From contig DUCS01000011.1 in assembly GCA_012959695.1 (NCBI GenBank), forward strand, positions 1 through 38,935: a DNA stretch of 38,935 nucleotides, read 5' to 3'. Of the stretch, positions 26,108 to 32,586 are shown piece by piece. The translations under genes and the position numbers were made by a program. Numbering within the stretch: position 1 is the first letter of the stretch; every line of letters starts with the position of its first letter. This DNA is from Cycloclasticus sp. (GTDB lineage: Bacteria > Pseudomonadota > Gammaproteobacteria > Methylococcales > Cycloclasticaceae). The notes below the pieces were generated by a model. It saw nothing but the letters and a program-made list of their open reading frames with translations, made no database searches and was not told where the DNA came from.

Positions 26108-27505
26108 TTACTTGCTTAATGAAGCAATTATTTTATCAGCACTTTTTAGAGCAGGCGCTTTTGAATAAAGAGCATTTGAACCAAAACGCATTTGGTGAGG
26201 GAAACCGTATCCGGCTTTAACAAAATCGATATCCATTGTTTTTGTTAATTTTGTGCCATCCCAATCATATGCGCGGAAGAACTGATCTTGGTTCTCGCCT
26301 TTTTTGTCCCAGTTAGACAATACAGATGATGTGAAGTACATACGTTTGCCATCCCAGCTTGACGATACCATGTTCACTTGCTTACCAATTTGCTCTTCGA
26401 AAACAACTTTTGGTGCATGTGGGTTTGAAATATCAAACAAACGAGTTTTGCCGTCCATCAAAGTGTTTACCCATAATTGGTTGTCATCACTTGTGATTGA
26501 AATATCAACAGGAAGAGGAATTTTAGATGCATCGCCAATGGCAGCAACATCTTTTGCTTGCCATTCGCCTTTATCATCTTCATAAATCAACCAAAGTCTT
26601 GATGTTAATGCAGTTGTTGTGAAGCAATAATTCTTATCTGAACCCCAAGCACAACGAATTTCTAGAGGTGCTCCTGGTACATCTAATACTTTCTTAGGTT
26701 GCTTTGTGTGCAAGTCCCAAATCACAACAGTGTTACCCATGCGTTTCATCGCTTCAGCATCGCCAACAAGTTTGCCGAAATCCATCATGTAGTTGTTCCA
26801 GCCAGTGAAAGATGAAGTCACCATCATGTTGCGACGAGGAAGAACGCGAACGTCATAACCATAACCGTCAGCAAATTGGCCGGATTTTTTAGCACCGTTC
26901 AATTTCTCATCTGTTGGCATCCAATGTGTGGCAACAAAATCACCAGCATTTGTATATTCAACTAATGCAGTACGGCCACCGTGATCTTTATTGTTAGATA
27001 AGCCACTGATCATCATTGTGCCAGGCATTGCGTAGGTTGTGTGTGGTCCTACAACGCCGCCGCTATCTGCAACAAAGTTTTCAATAGTTTTATGTAGCGT
27101 AGGTTTTGATGGGTTTGTGTGGACATCAAAAATAAAGATTTTGTTTGTGTCTAAACCGCCAGCCCAAAGGTATTTACGATCATCAGTAAAGCCTGAGTGA
27201 TGCGCTTCGTTACGACCACCAACAGAAATACTGTTAATCACTTTGCCGTAGTCTTTGTCTGCAGGGTTAACTGAAACAGTCACCATTTTGTCTTGTTCGT
27301 CACCAACGCCAATAACGCCCAACGTCCAAACGTAAACGTAATCTTCTTGGCCAACAATTTTAGCCATATAAGGAGACATGCAGGTTTCATCAGCTTGCGC
27401 TTGTTGTGGTAGAGCAGTTAAGCCCATGCTTAGCGCAACGGCAGAACCTAGCATCACGCCTTTAAGCGTTTTGCCAAATTGTGTAAAAGTTTGTTTTGTA
27501 ATCAT
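26108..27505 (-). CDS. mtoX: Methanethiol oxidase (SBP56/SELENBP1 family), periplasmic
   Basis: This 465-residue selenium-binding-protein 56 family enzyme is predicted to oxidise methanethiol to formaldehyde, H2S and H2O2. The signal peptide (residues 1-38, cut after QAQA) exports it. The mature N-terminus and the NEAHHSGFTDD motif (100-110) match the conserved metal-site histidines of the family. Repeated beta-propeller-like segments follow (IFIFDVHTN, VVIWDLHTK, TRLFDISN). It is followed by SCO1-like and MauG-like genes, the known mtoX arrangement. A strong GAGG ribosome site precedes ATG 27505. The upstream 166 bases carry a shared regulatory element. The family identity is firm; the specific substrate is inferred from family and context. 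Confidence 0.9.
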   Translation of the reverse strand: MITKQTFTQFGKTLKGVMLGSAVALSMGLTALPQQAQADETCMSPYMAKIVGQEDYVYVWTLGVIGVGDEQDKMVTVSVNPADKDYGKVINSISVGGRNEAHHSGFTDDRKYLWAGGLDTNKIFIFDVHTNPSKPTLHKTIENFVADSGGVVGPHTTYAMPGTMMISGLSNNKDHGGRTALVEYTNAGDFVATHWMPTDEKLNGAKKSGQFADGYGYDVRVLPRRNMMVTSSFTGWNNYMMDFGKLVGDAEAMKRMGNTVVIWDLHTKQPKKVLDVPGAPLEIRCAWGSDKNYCFTTTALTSRLWLIYEDDKGEWQAKDVAAIGDASKIPLPVDISITSDDNQLWVNTLMDGKTRLFDISNPHAPKVVFEEQIGKQVNMVSSSWDGKRMYFTSSVLSNWDKKGENQDQFFRAYDWDGTKLTKTMDIDFVKAGYGFPHQMRFGSNALYSKAPALKSADKIIASLSK

Positions 27506-27568
27506 TTCCCAACCTCGTGTTTATAATTTAGAAGACTATCCCCCTATAGTGCGGTGGGATATATTTCG

Positions 27569-27589
27569 TTGAGCGGTTACGCGGCTCAA
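27569..27589. promoter_or_regulatory. Inverted repeat upstream of mtoX
   Basis: TTGAGC and GCTCAA form 6-bp arms with a 9-base spacer, about 64 bases before the mtoX start. It could be an operator or part of an upstream promoter element. Its distance from the 40-nt shared element (27626-27665) is 37 bases. Confidence 0.35.
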
Positions 27590-27625
27590 TGAGCGAATCA
27601 TTCTTTCATTCTTAGATAAGCGAAA

Positions 27626-27665
27626 TAAGGTCTAAATAAGACAAAAGCGTGCTATTCATGCCAAA
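27626..27665. promoter_or_regulatory. 40-nt element shared with the regulator gene start (mtoX copy)
   Basis: This 40-base block reads TAAGGTC, 7 bases, GACAAAAGCGTGCTAT, 2 bases, ATGCCAAA. The same layout with the same spacing is found at 30401-30440; by my count 33 of 40 positions agree. On the - strand it ends with the box TTTGGCAT and lies 121-160 bases upstream of the mtoX start, in the activator position. I infer a binding site for the GlxA/AraC-type regulator encoded at 30433-31443. Confidence 0.7.
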
Positions 27666-27672
27666 AAAGACG

Positions 27673-29919
27673 TTAGTTGCTCTCGTTACCACGACACCAT
27701 TGGGTTATTTGGTTAATGGAAGATGAGTATCCGAGGTCTGCAATTTGCTGCAAACGTTCATATTCGAGTGTTCCAACGGCTTCAACGGACAGTAGCAGGT
27801 ATAAACTGGCTAAACTTTTCTCATCCGTTTGCATGCTTTTATTAACAGCGGCTAATGTCATGGAACGGGAGATAATATCGAAAATACTGGGGATGTATTC
27901 TTTACGGCGAAATGGGTTTAAGCGTGCGAATAAAAGCTTTAGCCCAGAACCTGACATCAAGCGACTTTCATTGCTGGCTAAATCAACTTTAGGTGAAATA
28001 TCGACAGCAATAATTTTACCGCCAGAATACAAGTCATTCATTACATCAATGGGCAGGTTATTGAGTACACCGCCATCGACTAACAAATCACCTGACTGAA
28101 TAACAGGCGGAACCATCGCTGGCAAACTCATGCTGGCGCGAAGTGCGTCGGCAATAGAGCCTCTGGTGTGGATGACTTGTTCTGCACGGGTTAAGTTTGT
28201 GGAGACACAGAAAAAAGGAATAAATAAATCTTCAATCCTCTTGTCACCAAGGGCGCCTTCAAGGTTCTTTTCAATTTTTCTCCCCTTAATAAGCGAAACA
28301 ATGGGCAGTGTGAAATCAAAAAACCGTCGGAAATATTGTGAGCATAAATCAAAAATTCTGTTTGAATCGTATTGTAGGGCAACCGCTGCAGCGATAATGC
28401 CGCCAATGCTCGTTCCACCAACAGCATCAATGGTCACGCCGTTTTCTTCTAATGCGCGAATCACGCCAATGTGTGCATAACCACGTGCGCCACCGCCTCC
28501 CAATACCAGTGAGTTTGCTTGTCCGGTGAGAATTCTGGAGAGTCGAGCATAGTCTTCCGACTGTTCTTTGCGAACATGGTTGAAACTTATAATCCTACGT
28601 TCTTCTAACCAGTGTTTGGTACCTGATATATCTGTTGTGTCGGCAGGGTGAATAAGAATTAAACTTTGCTTTAAGTGGCTGGAAAAATCCCATAGGGCAT
28701 TAATTTTCTTTTCTTGCTCGCTTTGTTTTACATCTGAATCAAAGTCAGCTACCAGCAATAAATGGTCGGCTTGTCGAATAGCCCGTTCAGACCAATTAGA
28801 CCAAGGGCCGTCAGCAATCAAAATAACATTCTCATAAGCGGCTTCTTTTTTATGTAGCCATTGTGAAATATCCGTGTTTCTGATGCTGGTACTGGGTTCG
28901 TTAGCGATGCCTTCACGATCGAGTTCTTTATCAATATCTTGTGCTGTAAAGCAGGCTGTCGAGCCGGTAAATTTCATTGTCTCAAAAAAGGAAGCGACAA
29001 ATTCGCTGATATCAAAACCTTCGTGAACAGGGGTGATGACAAAGGTGGTTCCTTTTTGATGTTGCTGCGCCTTATTTGCGACTTGGTTTCGTAACCTGGT
29101 TGCAACAATGCGGGCAATTCGAAGTATGATTTGTGGGTGGGAGCTGGTCAGTTTTTCAAAGCCGGTGCTTGAAAGCCGAGCCAAGACGGTATCGCGTGCT
29201 GCCGTTAAGGTAGATTGGCGTTCAGAACGGGTGAGTAATGCCACTTCGCCGACTGTTTCACCCGAGACCATCTCAGTCACAAGTCTGTGTCGGCCATTAC
29301 CTTCATCGATAGTGGCTCGCATTCTCCCAGATAAAATTAAATAAATTGAATCGCCCTCGTCGCCTTCGCGGTAGAGTATTTCTCCGCTATTTAGGCTTCG
29401 CCACTCAATGCCACCTAACAGTTTTTTAAGACCGGCGGGGTCATAAAGGCCGAATAAACGGCTCATATACGTGGCAAATTGTCCTCTATGGATGATATTC
29501 CGGATGGTTTTATCAAACTGGAACTGAGCACTAGGGGATTGATCTAATAGAGGGGTTAATGTTTTATTCTCAATAGACAGCAGCACGGTCGGTTCGGTAG
29601 CTACTAAAGAGACGTTTCCTTTGACGCTCAAACGGGCATTAAAGTGCCCAACTAGCGAGCCAGCCTCAAACTCATCAATGGCTTGTTTGCCCGTAATGTG
29701 GTTTTCTAAAACAAAAGAAAGCTTGCCCGAAACAATGATATAAACGGTGTGTTGATTCTCATAATTGAACAACATCTTTTCGTTAGTTTGTAGCGTTAAC
29801 TCACCACTATGATTTGCAAGCTCCTCCAGCATAGCGGAGTCCATCCGCATTAGATCGGGTGAGTTTCGCAGAATATCGTATCGATCTTTAATGGTGGTGG
29901 TCATAAGTTTCAGGGGCAT
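27673..29919 (-). CDS. Cyclic-nucleotide-binding / patatin-like phospholipase (NTE-like)
   Basis: This 748-residue protein carries two cNMP-binding-type domains (about residues 20-135 and 150-270), a middle region, and a C-terminal patatin domain. The patatin part has the oxyanion loop GGGGARGYAH (~473), the Ser elbow GTSIG (~500) and the DGG Asp near 614, so the Ser-Asp dyad is intact. The architecture resembles neuropathy-target-esterase proteins, lysophospholipases controlled by nucleotide binding. ATG 29919 or ATG 29904 (MTTTIKDRY) could be the start; neither has a clear ribosome site. It sits between mtoX and the DUF4242 gene on the same strand but is separated from both by at least 88 bases. 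Any link to methanethiol metabolism is not evident. Confidence 0.88.
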   Translation of the reverse strand: MPLKLMTTTIKDRYDILRNSPDLMRMDSAMLEELANHSGELTLQTNEKMLFNYENQHTVYIIVSGKLSFVLENHITGKQAIDEFEAGSLVGHFNARLSVKGNVSLVATEPTVLLSIENKTLTPLLDQSPSAQFQFDKTIRNIIHRGQFATYMSRLFGLYDPAGLKKLLGGIEWRSLNSGEILYREGDEGDSIYLILSGRMRATIDEGNGRHRLVTEMVSGETVGEVALLTRSERQSTLTAARDTVLARLSSTGFEKLTSSHPQIILRIARIVATRLRNQVANKAQQHQKGTTFVITPVHEGFDISEFVASFFETMKFTGSTACFTAQDIDKELDREGIANEPSTSIRNTDISQWLHKKEAAYENVILIADGPWSNWSERAIRQADHLLLVADFDSDVKQSEQEKKINALWDFSSHLKQSLILIHPADTTDISGTKHWLEERRIISFNHVRKEQSEDYARLSRILTGQANSLVLGGGGARGYAHIGVIRALEENGVTIDAVGGTSIGGIIAAAVALQYDSNRIFDLCSQYFRRFFDFTLPIVSLIKGRKIEKNLEGALGDKRIEDLFIPFFCVSTNLTRAEQVIHTRGSIADALRASMSLPAMVPPVIQSGDLLVDGGVLNNLPIDVMNDLYSGGKIIAVDISPKVDLASNESRLMSGSGLKLLFARLNPFRRKEYIPSIFDIISRSMTLAAVNKSMQTDEKSLASLYLLLSVEAVGTLEYERLQQIADLGYSSSINQITQWCRGNESN

Positions 29920-29963
29920 TCATAGTAGAGGTGTTAATACGGTTGGTATCATTATGCACGACA

Positions 29964-29993
29964 AGACAGGCCGGTGTTAAAACAAGCCTGCCT
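29964..29993. terminator. Hairpin between DUF4242 gene and patatin gene
   Basis: AGACAGGC and GCCTGCCT pair over 8 positions (one G-T) with a 14-base loop, just after the DUF4242 gene on the - strand. There is no T-run, so it may be a weak terminator or processing site only. Confidence 0.35.
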
Positions 29994-30007
29994 TATCTTA
30001 TGTGGAT

Positions 30008-30283
30008 TTAAGCTTCTGAAGTAGTTGGGTCGATAATAGATTTTACTTCTGAAATGGTGTTTGCTGGAAATCCACCTCTTTCAGCGTGCTCGCGAACAGC
30101 GTCTTCGTTTGGGGCTATATAAACACAATATATTTTGTCGTTAGTAACGAAGCTTTCGAGCCATTGTGTTTGGCTGCCCATTTCACGTAACACCCCACAA
30201 GACGTTTGAGAGATACCTTGTAATTCTTCACTTGATAATTGTCCTACGTTTGGGATTTCACGTTCGATAATATATTTTGGCAT
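30008..30283 (-). CDS. DUF4242 small protein (SCO4226-like)
   Basis: This 91-residue protein matches the DUF4242 family, ferredoxin-like small proteins, one of which binds nickel. The pattern is MPKYIIEREIPNVGQLS, then CVYIAPNEDAVREHAERGGF, then a VKSIIDPTT end. The conserved His in REHAERGGFPAN is the likely metal-contact region. It diverges from the GlxA/AraC regulator, with a 149-base shared promoter region containing TGGCAT-like boxes, so it is probably under that regulator. Function in this context is unknown. Confidence 0.82.
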   Translation of the reverse strand: MPKYIIEREIPNVGQLSSEELQGISQTSCGVLREMGSQTQWLESFVTNDKIYCVYIAPNEDAVREHAERGGFPANTISEVKSIIDPTTSEA

Positions 30284-30322
30284 GGTAATTCCTTGGTTGT
30301 GGTTAAAGGTAAAACAGCTAGC

Positions 30323-30366
30323 ATGCCAATAATTGAATGATGTGATTTACGACGACCCTTTGGCAC
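30323..30366. promoter_or_regulatory. Two TGGCA-like boxes between DUF4242 and regulator genes
   Basis: ATGCCAA at 30323-30329 (TTGGCAT on the - strand, preceded by AAAACAGCTAGC) and TTTGGCAC starting at 30359 lie in the divergent gap. The first resembles the shared element (AAAA, GCTA and ATGCCAA in the same order but shorter spacing). They may be weaker sites for the same regulator. Confidence 0.35.
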
Positions 30367-30400
30367 ATAGGTTCATTTTGATGCTTAAAGTGACGTATAG

Positions 30401-30440
30401 TAAGGTCGATTAATGACAAAAGCGTGCTATATATGCCAAA
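30401..30440. promoter_or_regulatory. 40-nt element shared with the mtoX upstream region (regulator copy)
   Basis: Same block as at 27626-27665: TAAGGTC (30401-30407), GACAAAAGCGTGCTAT (30415-30430) and ATGCCAAA (30433-30440). The last part includes the ATG start of the regulator gene. Binding here would block ribosome or polymerase access, so autorepression is the likely effect; the mtoX copy is placed for activation. Confidence 0.7.
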
Positions 30441-31443
30441 TATAACCATTTCTATCCTCGCCATCGAAGAAACGATGATTTACACCTTGGCGGGCCCCTA
30501 CGATATTTTTTCAACAGCGGCAATTTGTAGCCAGCAAATGGCGCCGAAGAAACCTGCTTTTGTCACTAATACATCAATAGTGGGTTTAAAGAAAGGCGCG
30601 TTGACTTGCTACAACGGCTTGACGATTGAGTGCCAACAGTCACTTGATGAGGTGGACAATACGGATCTTATTATCCTTCCTTCCATTGAGTTTCTTGAGC
30701 AGCCATTTTTAAGCAAATACCCTGAATTACAAGGCTGGTTGACGAAGCATTATAAAAAAGGCACAGTGATTGCCAGTGTGTGCGCAGGGGCTTTTTTATT
30801 GGCAGAAACGGGTTTGTTAGATGGCAAAATAACCACAACCCACTGGGCGTTTGCGGATGATATGCAGGCAAAGTTCCCTGATGTTGATGTGCATAGCGAT
30901 AAGATCATTACAGAGCAAGATAATTTGGTTTGCGCGGGCGGGGCAACGTCTTGGCAAGATTTGGTGAGTTATTTAGTAGAGAAGTATTCAACGGTAGAAA
31001 CGGCAAAACATATCGACCAGTTTTTCCTTTTAAATACACGCCAAGAAGGTCAGCTTCCATACAAATTATTAAAAAGCATGGTACGCCATGAGGATAAGGT
31101 GATTAAGGAGTCGCAAGAGCTGATTGAGAGCAGTTTGGTTGAGGAAGAATTGCTGGCTAATGTTACACAAGCATCAGGCTTGCCCGAAAGGACCTTTAAG
31201 CGCCGATTTAAAGTGGCGACAAAACAAACGCCGAATGAATATATTCAAAATGTGAGAATTGATACGGCTAAAAATTTATTGTTGGTATCGTCTTCCACCG
31301 TGCAAGAAATAGCGGAGCAAGTTGGGTTGATGGATGGCAGTTACTTTAGGCGGCTGTTTAAGCGAAAAACCAGTTTGACTGCACAAGACTTTAGACGAAG
31401 TTTCGCCAGCTCTGAGGAGTCAAAAAAAGTATTACGAAAATAA
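30433..31443 (+). CDS. GlxA-family transcriptional regulator (DJ-1/PfpI domain plus AraC HTH)
   Basis: This 336-residue regulator has an N-terminal amidotransferase-like (DJ-1/PfpI) domain, about residues 1-180, with the nucleophile-elbow-like IASVCAGAFLLAETGLLDG and the THWAFADDMQ segment. A C-terminal AraC-type double helix-turn-helix follows (ASGLPERTFKRRFK and VQEIAEQVGLMDGSYFRRLF). GlxA-type regulators sense small metabolites such as carnitine or glycine betaine. ATG 30433 is chosen because the upstream GTG at 30424 adds only three residues and has no support. It diverges from DUF4242, precedes mddA by 141 bases, and sits beside a sequence shared with the mtoX upstream region, so methanethiol-related control is likely. 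Confidence 0.9.
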   Translation: MPNITISILAIEETMIYTLAGPYDIFSTAAICSQQMAPKKPAFVTNTSIVGLKKGALTCYNGLTIECQQSLDEVDNTDLIILPSIEFLEQPFLSKYPELQGWLTKHYKKGTVIASVCAGAFLLAETGLLDGKITTTHWAFADDMQAKFPDVDVHSDKIITEQDNLVCAGGATSWQDLVSYLVEKYSTVETAKHIDQFFLLNTRQEGQLPYKLLKSMVRHEDKVIKESQELIESSLVEEELLANVTQASGLPERTFKRRFKVATKQTPNEYIQNVRIDTAKNLLLVSSSTVQEIAEQVGLMDGSYFRRLFKRKTSLTAQDFRRSFASSEESKKVLRK

Positions 31444-31458
31444 AAGTACGGTTATTAC

Positions 31459-31495
31459 TGGCATTTGATGGTGGCATGAACTGAACTATTTGTCT
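31459..31495. promoter_or_regulatory. Two TGGCAT boxes and TTTGTC upstream of mddA
   Basis: TGGCAT at 31459-31464 and TGGCATGAA at 31472-31480 are direct repeats 13 bases apart, and TTTGTC follows at about 31489. The mtoX copy of the shared element reads TTTGGCATGAA... TTTTGTC on its coding strand, so order and sequence are similar but spacing differs. A candidate site for the same regulator, in the gene's transcription direction. Confidence 0.45.
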
Positions 31496-31520
31496 GTGTC
31501 TGTGTCTGTGTCTGTGTCTA
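31491..31520. repeat. Hexanucleotide repeat (TGTCTG, 5 near-perfect units) upstream of mddA
   Basis: TGTCTG is repeated four times and followed by TGTCTA, a 30-base simple-sequence repeat between the TGGCAT boxes and the mddA promoter region. Repeats of this kind change copy number by slippage; each unit moves the upstream site about half a helical turn relative to the promoter. That consequence is an inference. Confidence 0.85.
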
Positions 31521-31537
31521 TGATGTATTATTGAGCG

Positions 31538-31567
31538 TTGTAGAAAAAATTAAACAAGAATTTTAAT
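31538..31567 (+). promoter_or_regulatory. Possible mddA promoter
   Basis: TTGTAG, 18 bases, then TTTAAT (31562-31567, 5 of 6 matches to TATAAT) lie just before the mddA ribosome site. The -35 is weak, as expected for an activator-dependent promoter. The start of transcription would be very close to the ribosome site, which makes this only a moderate candidate. Confidence 0.3.
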
Positions 31568-31584
31568 ATTAAAGGGGAAAGGTT

Positions 31585-32307
31585 ATGAGAGCGTTAGTGA
31601 TGTTGTACGGAGTGGTTTGTTATTTTGCATTTTTTGTGGTGTTTGTTTACTTTATGGGTTTCGTTGGCGATGTGTTTGTGCCCGTTTCAATTTCATCAGA
31701 AGTTGAAGTGTATTCACAAAATGCCTTAATGATTAATATCGGTTTAATGCTGATGTGGGGCGTGCAACACAGCGTGATGGCGCGCGGTTGGTTTAAAGAC
31801 ATGATTGCATCTGTGGTGCCACATCATGTTGAACGCAGTACCTATTGTTTAGCATCGGCTATCGCTTTGGGTGCGTTAATGTACTACTGGCAACCAATGG
31901 AAGGCATTATTTGGCAAGTTGAAAATGCAATGATGGCTAATGTGTTATGGGGCTTTTTCGGGTTAGGCTGGGCGCTAATCTTTTTATCAACATTCCTAAC
32001 AGATCACTTTGATTTATTTGGCTTGCGTCAACCGTGGTTACATTTCGTGAAAAAGACGTACACACCGGTTGTGTTTACTGAAGTGCTTTTTTACCGCTGG
32101 ATTCGTCACCCAATGATGTTGGGTTTGTTCATCGCATTTTGGTCATTACCAACAATGACAGTAGGCCATTTGGTATTCTCAATTGGCATGTCAATTTACG
32201 TGTTGGCCGGCATTCACTTTGAAGAAAGAGGCTTGGCCAGAGAGCTTGGTCAAACATATGTGGATTATCAAAAACGTACGTCAAAAGTCATTCCTAAAGT
32301 TTACTAG
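31585..32307 (+). CDS. mddA: Methanethiol S-methyltransferase (membrane), DMS-forming
   Basis: This 240-residue multi-pass membrane protein belongs to the MddA family, which transfers a methyl group from SAM to methanethiol to form dimethyl sulfide. Matching segments are the N-terminal LYGVVCYFAFF, the QHSVMARGWFK region (about residues 61-71), the PHHVERSTYCL segment and the C-terminal HFEERGLARELGQTYVDYQK SAM-binding end shared with NnrU/ICMT proteins. RHPMMLG is the methyltransferase core. The GGGGAAAGG ribosome site is strong. It is followed by a perfect terminator and stands alone. It lies 4 kb from mtoX and directly before the methionine-cycle operon. Family assignment is good; activity is inferred. 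Confidence 0.85.
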   Translation: MRALVMLYGVVCYFAFFVVFVYFMGFVGDVFVPVSISSEVEVYSQNALMINIGLMLMWGVQHSVMARGWFKDMIASVVPHHVERSTYCLASAIALGALMYYWQPMEGIIWQVENAMMANVLWGFFGLGWALIFLSTFLTDHFDLFGLRQPWLHFVKKTYTPVVFTEVLFYRWIRHPMMLGLFIAFWSLPTMTVGHLVFSIGMSIYVLAGIHFEERGLARELGQTYVDYQKRTSKVIPKVY

Positions 32308-32318
32308 TATTAGTTGTT

Positions 32319-32354
32319 CAAGGGCTTGGCGTTGCTAAGCCCTTGATTTTTTTT
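32319..32354 (+). terminator. Terminator of mddA
   Basis: CAAGGGCTT and AAGCCCTTG form a 9-bp perfect stem with a 9-base loop, followed by ATTTTTTTT. The end of this T-run also contributes a -35-like TTGATT to the next promoter. Confidence 0.94.
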
Positions 32355-32370
32355 GGGCATGCTCTAAAAT
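32343..32370 (+). promoter_or_regulatory. Promoter of the metK operon, overlapping the mddA terminator
   Basis: TTGATT (32343-32348), 16 bases, then TAAAAT (32365-32370) form a reasonable sigma70 promoter. It would start transcription about 32377-32378, exactly at the first base of the riboswitch P1 stem. It separates the methionine-cycle operon from mddA transcription. Confidence 0.6.
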
Positions 32371-32377
32371 GCTCCCT

Positions 32378-32460
32378 CTTGAATAAGGAACGCTGCGACA
32401 GGGCTTCCCTGCTAGGCTTATTCAAGGTGTCGGTTTTAAATCGATTAGTTAACGGCGTTC
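32378..32460 (+). promoter_or_regulatory. S-adenosylhomocysteine (SAH) riboswitch
   Basis: P1 is CTTGAATAAG (32378-32387) with CTTATTCAAG (32417-32426), a perfect 10-bp pair. P2 is CAGGG-CTT-CCCTG (32399-32411). The conserved GAACGCTGCGAC strand (32388-32399) holds GAACGC, which pairs with GCGTTC at 32455-32460 as the pseudoknot helix, and CTAGGC leads into the closing P1 arm. This order matches the SAH-riboswitch class found in proteobacteria upstream of ahcY. SAH riboswitches turn genes on when SAH accumulates. It lies 126 bases before metK and controls the operon containing ahcY. I see no terminator hairpin in the following leader, so the expression platform is unclear. Confidence 0.9.
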
Positions 32461-32586
32461 ATTATTAACAGGAAACTGAAATAATGGGCGTTGTGCAGAG
32501 GTGATTCATTCACTTTCTACCCTTCTTGGTAACAGCGCACATTACTCATATTCCAGTGTCTATTTTTATAATGAGGCGGATTTATA

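Noticed and set aside
27658-27726. Short + strand frame starting MPKKTLVALVTTTP, which resembles the N-terminus of a GlxA-type regulator and follows the shared 40-nt element
   Set aside because: It is antisense to the end of the patatin gene and stops after about 22 codons. The similarity is weak, so I treat the shared element as regulatory rather than as a regulator gene remnant.
31491-31520. CRISPR or VNTR array of TGTCTG units
   Set aside because: The units are 6 bp with no spacers, so it is a simple-sequence repeat and not a CRISPR array.
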